From Candidatus Paraluminiphilus aquimaris (GTDB lineage Bacteria > Pseudomonadota > Gammaproteobacteria > Pseudomonadales > Halieaceae), in NCBI RefSeq assembly GCF_026230195.1, contig NZ_CP036501.1, positions 434,001-498,000 on the forward strand: 64,000 bases of DNA. Direction: 5' to 3'. Below are positions 35,065 to 43,336 of this stretch, piece after piece. A program made the translations under genes and the position numbers. Every line of letters starts with the position of its first letter. The stretch's first letter is position 1. The notes under the pieces are model-generated. The model searched no databases. It was not told the DNA's origin and worked only from the letters and a program-made list of their open reading frames with translations.

Positions 35065-36004
35065 ACTCAGCAACACGTCTTGGTCGCAAAGCGGCGGACA
35101 AAATACGTTGGTTAATAATAGGGTTTATCCCCACCTTGTTTGAGGCGGTGACCAACACCCGTGGGTTGGGTAAAAGCTGACTCGCGGTTCGTTCCAATAG
35201 CTTTCTAAATTGAGGAAAAGCGGGCTCTGTAAAACCATAAAGCCCCCAAACTTCACGCCAGTCATGCACGAGATCCAGCAGCAGATGGCGATAAGCTAGC
35301 ATCGTATCCACGTCATTTTCGGGATTAGCCTCGCAGTCCTGAAGCACCTGCTCGACAATTGCGAGCATCTCGCCCGGAGCCATAACCGGGGCCACCGGAA
35401 ACTGTTCGGTACGCAACAGATGTTGCTCACCGGCGCCTGGCAAGACCGTTATGGGTGGCGTTGTATCCGCACGCCGGACGATCTGCCAAAAGCGCGACGA
35501 ACCCGCAAGGTCAATTACGAGATGCACGCGCCGCACCTTGCTCGAATTCACAACGCGGTGCCGCCGCCAAGAGTCGAACAGCCAGCTCTCACCCGCCTTC
35601 ATGTGCACGGCCTCGTCACCACAATAAAAAACAACATCGGGATCAGTGATAATAGGTACATGGATACGTACCCGGCTCACCCAGTGGTAATTGAAGTCTA
35701 CGTGCTCAGCGACCTTGGCACCGGGCTCTAAACGCATGAGGCGCGACCGCGCCACCACCTCGCCGAAAGAGGAGACAACTTGATTCAGATAGGGAGAGGA
35801 CGTTAATGCCTTGGTCGCTTTCATCGAGCCATCGAATGCGTGGTTCATTTCTCCATTGACGGAGACAAGTGGCACGGCAGAATTCCCCGGCAGACCTGAG
35901 GGGTGTTCTAGCCAAAATGCGTCCGGCAGACTTGCTACCTCGCTGGACAGTGCATTCGCGTCAAAACGCCAGGGTAATTGCAAAAACGGCTGATCAAATT
36001 CCAT
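35036..36004 (-). CDS. Aspartyl/asparaginyl beta-hydroxylase family dioxygenase
   Basis: 322 residues from the ATG at 36004. The N-terminal half is an Asp_Arg_Hydrox domain: H101-V-D103 and H149 as iron ligands and R159 as the 2-oxoglutarate anchor. The C-terminal 150 residues are helical and unrecognised. The family hydroxylates Asp/Asn side chains of proteins or modifies lipids. It converges on the sulfotransferases with a 29-base overlap and starts 118 bases from a divergent MarR regulator. Together with the sulfotransferases and the TonB receptor it suggests a modified-peptide theme. Confidence 0.87.
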   Translation of the reverse strand: MEFDQPFLQLPWRFDANALSSEVASLPDAFWLEHPSGLPGNSAVPLVSVNGEMNHAFDGSMKATKALTSSPYLNQVVSSFGEVVARSRLMRLEPGAKVAEHVDFNYHWVSRVRIHVPIITDPDVVFYCGDEAVHMKAGESWLFDSWRRHRVVNSSKVRRVHLVIDLAGSSRFWQIVRRADTTPPITVLPGAGEQHLLRTEQFPVAPVMAPGEMLAIVEQVLQDCEANPENDVDTMLAYRHLLLDLVHDWREVWGLYGFTEPAFPQFRKLLERTASQLLPNPRVLVTASNKVGINPIINQRILSAALRPRRVAEFSPGYNPTA

Positions 36005-36057
36005 TTGTGAATTACGCCACAAATAGGCCCAATATGACAGATTCCAAATAATTCCAA

Positions 36058-36087
36058 TTGAGTACTTTGGACTCAAAGTATTATGAT
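36058..36087 (+). promoter_or_regulatory. Candidate MarR promoter and operator palindrome
   Basis: A perfect inverted repeat TACTTTG-GACT-CAAAGTA lies at 36063-36080. It fills the spacer of a plausible promoter, TTGAGT (36058-36063) and TATGAT (36082-36087), 18 bp apart, 36 bases before the marR start. It also lies 59 bases upstream of the divergent hydroxylase. An 18-bp palindrome between -35 and -10 is the usual place for autorepression by a MarR dimer, and the same site could control the hydroxylase. Confidence 0.65.
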
Positions 36088-36122
36088 GCGCGCCCGCTTC
36101 ATGACCGCAAGAGCACACCAGC

Positions 36123-36602
36123 ATGTCCACGGCAGAACTTCCTGATCACGTACTCGTGGCGCTTCGCCGTATCATACGAGCAACGGACTTGCATTCACGC
36201 AAGCTGGGCAAGAAAACAGGGCTTACGACACCTCAACTGGTCATTATTCAAGCCATTGGCAGGCTCAAGGATCCGACAGTGTCGGACATCGCTAAGGCGG
36301 TCAGCCTTAGTCTTGCGACGGTGACTACGATACTGAATCGGCTCGAGCGGAACGGCGTAGTGAATCGTGCGCGCTCGTCGGTCGATAGGCGTCGAGTTAT
36401 CGTGACACTGACCGAGGAAGGTCAAACGCTAAGAGGGTCCGCCCCAAAGCCCCTGCAAGACAGCTTTGTTGCTAAATTCAGTAAGCTCGAGACTTGGGAG
36501 CAACACTCGATCGTCGCTTCCCTCGAGCGCGTCGCGGCAATGATGGATGCCGATGACCTCGATGCAGCACCTCTGTTGGCCAGCGGTGATGAGGTCCTTT
36601 AA
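36123..36602 (+). CDS. MarR family transcriptional regulator
   Basis: 159 residues. Winged helix-turn-helix in the middle: LTTPQLVIIQAIG, then VSDIAKAVSLSLATVTTILNRLE as the recognition helix region and SSVDRRRVIVTLTEEG as the wing. Length is typical of a MarR dimer subunit. Divergent from the hydroxylase and convergent with the valine-degradation operon, whose last gene ends 1 base after this stop. Possible targets are itself and the hydroxylase through the palindrome at 36063-36080; the effector is unknown. Confidence 0.92.
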   Translation: MSTAELPDHVLVALRRIIRATDLHSRKLGKKTGLTTPQLVIIQAIGRLKDPTVSDIAKAVSLSLATVTTILNRLERNGVVNRARSSVDRRRVIVTLTEEGQTLRGSAPKPLQDSFVAKFSKLETWEQHSIVASLERVAAMMDADDLDAAPLLASGDEVL

Positions 36603-36603
36603 C

Positions 36604-37503
36604 TTACGACAACGATGCCGCTAACGACTTCATCACTATCGAGAAATCGTCGCGGCCAAGGCCTTTTTCTTGGAGGGATCGATAAACATCCCCAGCGCGC
36701 TTACCAAACTCAGCATCGATGCCCGATTGCTCAGCAAGCTCATTGGCAAGCCCTAAATCCTTAGCCATCAGATCCACCATAAAACCTGGCTTGTAGTCGT
36801 TACCCGCGGGCGCGCCATTCATCACACCGGGCCAGGGGTTGTACACCTGAAGCGACCAGTTGTTCCCCGAGCTCGCTTTCATAATCTCTGATTGGACAGC
36901 CGGATCCAAACCGTTTGCAGCACCAATCGCTAACGCCTCGCAGGTGCCGATCATGTGAATAGCCAGCAGCATATTGTTTGCAGCTTTAGCAACCTGACCC
37001 GCCCCATCGGGACCTGCGTGGAATATTTTCTCAGGATTACCCATGGCCTTGAGTACGTCTTTGGCTCTGTCGAACGCTCGCACAGTGCCGCCGCACATGA
37101 ACGCAAGACTGCCCGCTTGAGCGGCCGCAACACCGCCCGAAACCGGTGTATCCATAAAGGCAATATCGGCGGCACGCGCAGCATCATGAAGCTCACGCGC
37201 CGTCGCTGCATCAATGGTACTGGCGTCCAGCACGAGCGCCCCGGCCGGTAAGGCTGCGAAAATGCCGTCATCACCGAGCATGACTGACTTGACGTGTTTC
37301 CCCGCAGGAAGCATCGAAAAAACAACATCAACACCTGAGGTTGCGCTGGTAGCCGATGCAGCTGCTGTTGCACCCGCGGCGACAACCTCGGCTAAAGCCT
37401 GTTCTGACAAATCAAATGCCGTTACCGACCAACCTGCCTTAAGTAGATTTTTGGCCATCGGTCCGCCCATATTACCGAGACCGATAAAAGCTATGCTCGA
37501 CAT
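36604..37503 (-). CDS. mmsB: 3-hydroxyisobutyrate dehydrogenase
   Basis: 299 residues. The NAD loop FIGLGNMGGPMAKNLL is at the N-terminus, DTPVSGGVAAAQAGSL carries the substrate-binding motif, and GAGQVAKAANN carries the catalytic Lys. It oxidises 3-hydroxyisobutyrate to methylmalonate semialdehyde in valine breakdown. It lies 36 bases after the hydrolase gene of the same pathway and is the last gene of a four-gene operon. The next enzyme, MmsA, is not in this window. Confidence 0.93.
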   Translation of the reverse strand: MSSIAFIGLGNMGGPMAKNLLKAGWSVTAFDLSEQALAEVVAAGATAAASATSATSGVDVVFSMLPAGKHVKSVMLGDDGIFAALPAGALVLDASTIDAATARELHDAARAADIAFMDTPVSGGVAAAQAGSLAFMCGGTVRAFDRAKDVLKAMGNPEKIFHAGPDGAGQVAKAANNMLLAIHMIGTCEALAIGAANGLDPAVQSEIMKASSGNNWSLQVYNPWPGVMNGAPAGNDYKPGFMVDLMAKDLGLANELAEQSGIDAEFGKRAGDVYRSLQEKGLGRDDFSIVMKSLAASLS

Positions 37504-37539
37504 AACATCCCCTAGCGCCGTGAATTTAGTAAGTGCTTA

Positions 37540-38646
37540 CTACCATGGGTAGTGCATTTCTGGAGCGCCCTCTGCTTCTTGGAAAAACGTTTCAAGTACA
37601 GCATCAGGGACGTCATGAACCGAGTCATATTGCCACTTAGGTTGCCTATCCTTATCAACAAGCAGGGCCCGAACACCCTCAGCAAACTCGGGGTCTCGCA
37701 TAATATTGGCACCCAGTCTGAGCTCGGTATCAAACACCTCTTTTAAGGAGTAGTGCACTGATTCATTGAGCTGGCGGAAGATCCAGGCCGCAGCAAGCTT
37801 AGAGCCATGGGCAAATCCATCTCGTGCTTTTTGCAGCCATGCATTCTCGCCGTCATAGCTCAATAATCGGTCGGATATGGCGCCCAAATTGTCGCCAGCC
37901 ATCAGCGCATCAATGTCAGACATTAACGGCTCCACAACGCCTACGGGCATTTCAGCTGCAGGTGTCATACCCAAAATAGCGTCAACCACTGCATGGTTGG
38001 TATGTGGATCCTCTGTCCACTCAGCGCTTGCGAGTGCGGCCATGACCTCGTGGCGCTGCTCATGGGCGAGGAAAACGTCGCCCAAATTGGCAAACAGCGC
38101 ATCTGCGGCATTGATGTGAGCTGAAGTCAGCGACAGGAAACGACCGATCATGCCGGGCGTGCGGTTCAAGAAGTAACTACCGCCAACATCGGGGAATAAC
38201 GCGATTGTAATTTCTGGCATTCCAATGCGGGTCCGCTCGCTCACCACTCGGTGGCTACAACCCGCCATCACGCCCATACCGCCACCCATGACGACACCAT
38301 GGCCCCAGCAAATTACGGGCTTAGGATAAGTAAACAACACGTAATTCATCTGGTATTCACGGGCAAAAAAGTTCTCTGCGTACGTGCAGGGCCCACCAGG
38401 ATTCTCAATCGAGGAACGACGCAGCTCATGAACATCGCCACCCGCACAGAAAGCTTTATCACCCTCACCATCGATATAAACCGCGGCAATAGAATCGTCC
38501 TCAGCCCATTCCAGCAATTTACCAAGCATGATTTCTATCATCTCGGCATCGAGTGAATTCAGTATGCGAGGTACATTCAGCGTCAAACGACCTACTCGAC
38601 GATCACCCTCGCCCAGGGTTGAAACTATTACGACATCTTCGCTCAT
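37540..38646 (-). CDS. 3-hydroxyisobutyryl-CoA hydrolase (crotonase fold)
   Basis: 368 residues from the ATG at 38646, which overlaps the upstream stop (ATGA). The oxyanion-hole segment FCAGGDVHEL and GGGMGVMAG are typical crotonase features. PEITIALFPDVGGSYFL with E145 and D153 is the HIBCH-specific pattern; hydratases differ here. It cleaves 3-hydroxyisobutyryl-CoA to the free acid, the only deacylating step in valine degradation. The C-terminal extension relative to hydratases is normal for this group. Confidence 0.93.
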   Translation of the reverse strand: MSEDVVIVSTLGEGDRRVGRLTLNVPRILNSLDAEMIEIMLGKLLEWAEDDSIAAVYIDGEGDKAFCAGGDVHELRRSSIENPGGPCTYAENFFAREYQMNYVLFTYPKPVICWGHGVVMGGGMGVMAGCSHRVVSERTRIGMPEITIALFPDVGGSYFLNRTPGMIGRFLSLTSAHINAADALFANLGDVFLAHEQRHEVMAALASAEWTEDPHTNHAVVDAILGMTPAAEMPVGVVEPLMSDIDALMAGDNLGAISDRLLSYDGENAWLQKARDGFAHGSKLAAAWIFRQLNESVHYSLKEVFDTELRLGANIMRDPEFAEGVRALLVDKDRQPKWQYDSVHDVPDAVLETFFQEAEGAPEMHYPW

Positions 38647-39431
38647 TGGTTTTTCCACTGTGGCGTTCGCTTCTCCAAAAAAGCGTTTACACCCTCTTTT
38701 TGATCCTCTGTTGAAAACAACGCGACGAACTCGTCACGCTCCGCGACCAAACCCGCACCAATTGTAATATCTCGCGCTGAATGGATAAGCCTTTTACAGG
38801 CGGCAATCGATGTTGGACTTTGATCTGAAGCACGTTTGGCTAAATCGATAGCTGCTGCCAGCGAAGTCCCTGACGCCACCACCTCTTCAACTAGCCCAAG
38901 CGTCATCGCTTTTTCGGCTGATACGCGCTCACCGCATAGCATGATACGTTTCGCCCAGCCTTCACCCACGAGCTGCGCAAGTCGTTGCGTGCCGCCAGCG
39001 CAGGGGAGTAACCCCACCTTGGCCTCTGGTAAGGCAAGCGCGGCATGCGACTCCGCGATGCGAATATCACAGGCCAAAGCGACCTCGAGACCACCACCCA
39101 TGGCGTAGCCGTTGATCGCCGCTATTGATACGCCTCGGTAATCCGCAAGTGTCTCAAATGCCGCGCCAAAAGCCTCACCCATGGCACCCGCCGCAATCGG
39201 GTCGCCATCGGCAAACTGATTGAGGTCGGCGCCCGCGGAGAAAAACTTAGCTCCCTGGCCGGTGATCACCAAGGCTCGCACCTCAGCCATGCCGTTAAGA
39301 TTATTAACGACCGCCTCCAAAGCGGGCAAACTCTCGAGGTCCCATGTGTTGGCCGCAGGATTGTTGATCCGCAGTGTGGCAATTCCGTCCTCGATTGAGA
39401 CGAGCACTTTCTCGCTTGGGCTGATACTCAT
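38643..39431 (-). CDS. Enoyl-CoA hydratase (crotonase family)
   Basis: 262 residues. Both catalytic glutamates are present: E116 in GGGLEVALACD and E136 in ALPEAKVGLLP. In this operon it should hydrate methacrylyl-CoA to 3-hydroxyisobutyryl-CoA, though broad short-chain activity is likely. Its start overlaps the dehydrogenase stop (ATGA) and its stop overlaps the hydrolase start, so all are translationally coupled. GGAGG lies about 6 bases before the ATG. Confidence 0.92.
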   Translation of the reverse strand: MSISPSEKVLVSIEDGIATLRINNPAANTWDLESLPALEAVVNNLNGMAEVRALVITGQGAKFFSAGADLNQFADGDPIAAGAMGEAFGAAFETLADYRGVSIAAINGYAMGGGLEVALACDIRIAESHAALALPEAKVGLLPCAGGTQRLAQLVGEGWAKRIMLCGERVSAEKAMTLGLVEEVVASGTSLAAAIDLAKRASDQSPTSIAACKRLIHSARDITIGAGLVAERDEFVALFSTEDQKEGVNAFLEKRTPQWKNQ

Positions 39432-40588
39432 TGAATTACCTCCAGTGCACCATCTAACAGCGCTTGTCGTGAAATGATGACTCGCATAATTTCATTGGTG
39501 CCCTCGAGAATCTGGTGCACTCGCGTGTCTCTGACGTAGCGCTCCATCGGGTATTCCTTGATGTAGCCATACCCCCCAAACAATTGCAGCGCATCGTTAC
39601 AGATCTTAAAGCCAGCGTCAGTGGCGAACCGCTTAGCCATCGCGCAGTAGGTTGTGGCGCTTGCGTCTTTGTTGTCGAGTTTACTGGCGGCAAGGCGAAT
39701 CATCTGCCGCGCAGCGACTAGCTCCGTAAGCATATCTGCTACCTGGAATTGAGTATGCTGGAACGCGGCAATCGTCGAGTCGAACTGCTTTCGATCCTGC
39801 ACGTAGGCCGTCGCATCAACAATTGCCTGCTGAGCCGTACCGACCGAGCAGGTCGCGATATTTATCCGTCCGCCATCAAGCCCTTCCATCGCGATAGAAA
39901 ACCCTTGACCTTCCTCGCCCAAACGATTGACCGCAGGAACAGCCACATCATCGAAGCTGATTTGGCGGGTAGGCTGAGCATTCCAGCCCATCTTCTGCTC
40001 TTTTTTTCCGTAGCTGATACCTTCAAGGTCAGCAGGCACCAAGAATGCAGTGATTCCACGTGCACCTGAGTCACCGGTTCGCGCCATGACCACCAGTACA
40101 TCTGTGTCGCCTGCGCCAGAGATGAAGACCTTGCTCCCTGAGAGTCTGTAAACATCGCCATCGCGTTTTGCCGAAGTGCTTAACGACGCGGCGTCAGAGC
40201 CGGCACCGGGCTCCGTCAAACAATACGATGCAAGTTTCTCGCCAGCCACCAGCTCAGGACACCAGGCATCTACTACTGATGGCTCACAGTACTTACCAAT
40301 CATCGCTGTCGCCATGTTGTGAATGGTCAAAAACGCCGCTGTCGTGGTACATCCGCGCGCTAACTCTTCAACGATCAGACTGGCATCCAGACGGGACATT
40401 CCCAAACCGCCGGCGCGCTCCGGCGTGTACATACCCATAAACCCAAGGTCGCCAGCTGCTTTCAATGCACCTTTGGGAAAAATCGATTGCTCGTCCCATT
40501 CGCCCGCATACGGGCGAAACTCGGACTGCGCAAACTCTCTCGCGCTTGCCGCGTAGGCTCTTTGCTCTTCGCTTAACTCAAAATCCAT
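39428..40588 (-). CDS. Acyl-CoA dehydrogenase, probable isobutyryl-CoA dehydrogenase
   Basis: 386 residues, normal for the family. YCLTEPGAGSDAASL is the flavin contact region and ILEGTNEIMR carries the C-terminal catalytic Glu. As first gene of an operon with hydratase, 3-hydroxyisobutyryl-CoA hydrolase and 3-hydroxyisobutyrate dehydrogenase, isobutyryl-CoA is the expected substrate, giving methacrylyl-CoA. Electrons go to ETF. Other short branched acyl-CoAs are possible. Confidence 0.93.
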   Translation of the reverse strand: MDFELSEEQRAYAASAREFAQSEFRPYAGEWDEQSIFPKGALKAAGDLGFMGMYTPERAGGLGMSRLDASLIVEELARGCTTTAAFLTIHNMATAMIGKYCEPSVVDAWCPELVAGEKLASYCLTEPGAGSDAASLSTSAKRDGDVYRLSGSKVFISGAGDTDVLVVMARTGDSGARGITAFLVPADLEGISYGKKEQKMGWNAQPTRQISFDDVAVPAVNRLGEEGQGFSIAMEGLDGGRINIATCSVGTAQQAIVDATAYVQDRKQFDSTIAAFQHTQFQVADMLTELVAARQMIRLAASKLDNKDASATTYCAMAKRFATDAGFKICNDALQLFGGYGYIKEYPMERYVRDTRVHQILEGTNEIMRVIISRQALLDGALEVIQ

Positions 40589-40700
40589 ATTTGCTCTCTA
40601 TGCGCTTAACGAGCGACAGTCTAAACGATGTTTATAAGTGACAGGGATACCCCCTCTAGCTCCCTCGTGAGCGTCAATCGCTCGGTACAATCCGGAGGTG

Positions 40701-40847
40701 ATGCAAGTTGGAAATTTTTCCTATCTTGCCTCAAGAGCTTCACGAGGGAGTTCGCGATTACAGCGCACGGTGTTATTGTCTGCCCAGAACGATATGCACA
40801 GTACAACAGACGATTTTTATTCATTAATAATTAAACAAAATGTCTAA
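40701..40847 (+). other. Candidate leader ORF in front of the LuxR gene
   Basis: A 48-codon frame begins at an ATG directly after GGAGGTG (40694-40700) and ends 8 bases inside the LuxR gene. A second frame, TTG at 40708 to TAA at 40827 (39 codons), has better spacing to the same Shine-Dalgarno sequence. Neither resembles a known peptide. They matter because the LuxR ATG has no Shine-Dalgarno sequence of its own, so coupling to an upstream frame is possible. Flanking 11-bp inverted arms CTCCCTCGTGA (40660-40670) and TCACGAGGGAG (40740-40750) could fold the leader. Confidence 0.25.
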
Positions 40848-41664
40848 ACTCGAAGCCACCACAGTCGCGTTTGCCCACGCTATCGATAAGCTGGGAACGG
40901 ATGATTTTATTCCTACACTTGCCGATACTCTGTGCGAGTTTGTAGGAGCCGATGATTCGACCGTCATTGTTTACGGTTATGAGGAATTACCTTCAATTAG
41001 CTTCGCGCGACCGCTCAGAGGTCGGTACGAGAGCACACTGAGCAACTACTTAACAGGACCGTTTCTACTCGACCCGTTTTACAGAGCTGCGGCATACGAC
41101 GAGCACTTTGGTGTTTTCCGCTTGGCGGATCTTGCGCCGTCTAGCTTCCGAACGTCTGAGTATTACAAAAACTACTACAAGTCCTGTGGTTACGAAGATG
41201 AATGCGGACTTCTTATAAAACTGTCGAAAGACAACTTCCTAAATATTTCACTCGGCTTAACCGCAGAAGGCGCCCGATTTAAAAAGAAGCACGCAAAGGC
41301 CCTATCCAGTGTCTATGAACTGTCCGCGGCTCTGTGTCGAAAGCACTTTCACGATGTCCTTAAGGCCAATGTCCCCACACTTCGCGAGCGAATGCACCGC
41401 TCACTGGCGGCATTTGGTGCAAGTATGCTGACAAAGCGTGAGCGACAAACCGTAGAGCTCGTACTACTTGGCCACAATACGCGTTTGATCGCAGAGAAAT
41501 TAGGTATCTCAATCGAAACAGTGAAACTGCATCGTAAGCACGCCTACGCAAAGCTTGATATTAGCTCGCAAGCAGAGCTCTTTTTCCTTTTCATGGAGGC
41601 GTTATCACACTGGTCAGGAGATCCTGACACCGACCCCCTGATTGCCTATCAGGGAAGTTCCTGA
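40840..41664 (+). CDS. LuxR family transcriptional regulator
   Basis: 274 residues. The N-terminal 180 residues form an unassigned sensory part rich in aromatic residues (EYYKNYYKSCGYEDECG), perhaps GAF-like. The C-terminal HTH at about 197-255 reads LTKRERQTVELVLLGHNT and GISIETVKLHRKHAYAKL, a clear GerE/LuxR DNA-binding domain. No acyl-homoserine-lactone synthase is nearby. The ATG lacks a Shine-Dalgarno sequence. It is 2 bases from the TPR-sulfotransferase and so probably controls this receptor locus. Confidence 0.88.
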   Translation: MSKLEATTVAFAHAIDKLGTDDFIPTLADTLCEFVGADDSTVIVYGYEELPSISFARPLRGRYESTLSNYLTGPFLLDPFYRAAAYDEHFGVFRLADLAPSSFRTSEYYKNYYKSCGYEDECGLLIKLSKDNFLNISLGLTAEGARFKKKHAKALSSVYELSAALCRKHFHDVLKANVPTLRERMHRSLAAFGASMLTKRERQTVELVLLGHNTRLIAEKLGISIETVKLHRKHAYAKLDISSQAELFFLFMEALSHWSGDPDTDPLIAYQGSS

Positions 41665-41666
41665 GC

Positions 41667-43229
41667 GTGACGAATCTCACCCTAGCCGATGGTTTTTCCG
41701 CCCTAAACCGGGGTGATTTAGCGACGGCTGGCGAAGCCTGCAAGCAAGCCCTAAGTCATGATCCGCAATTAGTGCCCGCGCATTTTTTGGTTGGCTTAGT
41801 AGCCCTTGAAGGGCAACAGCGACGGGTAGCGCACGAAGCGTTTAAGTCGGTAGTAAAACTCGACCGAAACCATGCAGCAGCGTGGGCGCACTTGGCTAAG
41901 TTGAATGTGGGAGAGGGTCGAATAGCGGCCGCAGAATCGGCGTTAAAAGAAGTCCGACGCATACAGCCAAACGATCCCGTCGTGATAGAGCTCACAGGCA
42001 CAGTCCTGAATTCTCTGGGCGAATATGAAGCCGCAGAGCGCTTTTTTGAGCGGGCGCATCAAATGGTGCCAAGCAACTCATCTGCGCTGATGAACTTGGG
42101 AAACGTTCGTGTTTTTCTTGGGAAAATTGACGATGCGGTATCGCTGTTTAAACAAGCCATTTCACTAGAGCCCAATAGCGCCCAGTGTCATTGGGGACTT
42201 GCCAACTCTGAGCGAGCGAGCAACGACGACCACATCATGCAGATGCAGACATTGATTCAGTCCGGGCGACAGTCAAAGCGCGCCCAGGGCTTTCTTCACT
42301 ATGCCATCGGCAAAGAAAGTGAGGACTTGGGTGACTGGCCCGCCGCCTTCAAGGCCTTCAGCGAGGGTGCTCGCGCGAGACGCGAAACTGTGGAATTCAG
42401 TGAAGCCGATGAAATTGCTATGTTTGACGCTATCAAAGCAACGTATACGGGCGACTGGCTGGCAGCGCGACCACCCGGGGTTGCGGATTCATCGCCGATT
42501 TTTGTGCTGGGTCAGCCGAGAACGGGCACAACGCTTATCGAGCGTGTCATCACCAGCCATTCGCAAGTCCTGTCTGCGGGCGAACTGCAACAATTCGGCC
42601 TCGCTGTGCGCCGCGCGACTCGACACAACGACCCCAAACGATTCTCACGCGACCTCTTTTTGGCAGCAGCTGAGATCGATCCTGCGAACATCGGTCAAAT
42701 GTACTTAAAATCAACCGCTAAACAGCGTGCCAAAAAACCCTTCTTTGTCGACAAGCTGCCCGTCAATTATCTCAACCTACCACTGATTCTTGCGGCACTG
42801 CCCAACGCGAAGATCGTCCACCTTGTAAGGGGTCCAATGGACGCCTGCTTTGCCAGCTTCAAGCAACTGTTTGCCGATGCCTACCTTCACTCTTACGACC
42901 AAGGCGAAATGGCCCGGCATCACGCGCGGTACCGCGATCTTATGGCGCATTTTCACGCAGAGTTTCCTGGGAAAATCATCGATGTGAGTTACGAGGACAC
43001 CGCCCGAGATCTCGAGCCCAATGCACGGAGATTAATTGCCGCGTTGGGACTCGAGTGGGAAGACGCCTGTCTGCACTTTCACGAAAGTAGCGCAGGTGTC
43101 GCCACGGCAAGCTCGGTGCAGGTAAGAGAGCCCGCGCACACACGATCAATTGGTCGCTGGCGTCGATATGAGACAGAGCTCGCACCCATGGCAAATGAGC
43201 TTAAGCGCTTAGGGGTTCCCTTAGATTAG
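41667..43229 (+). CDS. TPR-repeat sulfotransferase (locus 2)
   Basis: 520 residues from a GTG 2 bases after the LuxR stop. TPR-like helices occupy residues 1 to about 210 (SLGEYEAAERFFERAHQMVP, MNLGNVRVFLGKIDDAVSLF). The sulfotransferase domain has FVLGQPRTGTTLIER near 280 for the 5'-phosphosulfate and KIVHLVRGPMDACFASFKQLF for the 3'-phosphate of PAPS. It is a paralogue of the 32.4-kb gene with a shorter TPR part. Location between a regulator and a TonB receptor on one strand suggests one transcription unit; the acceptor is unknown. Confidence 0.9.
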   Translation: MTNLTLADGFSALNRGDLATAGEACKQALSHDPQLVPAHFLVGLVALEGQQRRVAHEAFKSVVKLDRNHAAAWAHLAKLNVGEGRIAAAESALKEVRRIQPNDPVVIELTGTVLNSLGEYEAAERFFERAHQMVPSNSSALMNLGNVRVFLGKIDDAVSLFKQAISLEPNSAQCHWGLANSERASNDDHIMQMQTLIQSGRQSKRAQGFLHYAIGKESEDLGDWPAAFKAFSEGARARRETVEFSEADEIAMFDAIKATYTGDWLAARPPGVADSSPIFVLGQPRTGTTLIERVITSHSQVLSAGELQQFGLAVRRATRHNDPKRFSRDLFLAAAEIDPANIGQMYLKSTAKQRAKKPFFVDKLPVNYLNLPLILAALPNAKIVHLVRGPMDACFASFKQLFADAYLHSYDQGEMARHHARYRDLMAHFHAEFPGKIIDVSYEDTARDLEPNARRLIAALGLEWEDACLHFHESSAGVATASSVQVREPAHTRSIGRWRRYETELAPMANELKRLGVPLD

Positions 43230-43336
43230 TGCCGGAGTATACTTAGGGACGAACTAACTGAAGCGTCAGACTTCTTAACAAAAATAACGAGCAGACTTTG
43301 CGTGATGACTGCTCAGCACCACCCGAGGAAACCACT

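Noticed and set aside
40660-40750. Inverted 11-bp arms as a transcription terminator or LuxR-type lux box
   Set aside because: Loop of 69 bases and no T-run exclude a terminator; the sequence does not resemble a lux box. Kept only as possible leader structure.
43290-43315. GAGCAG...CTGCTC inverted repeat before TonB receptor 2
   Set aside because: Short arms, long loop, no T-run; likely chance.
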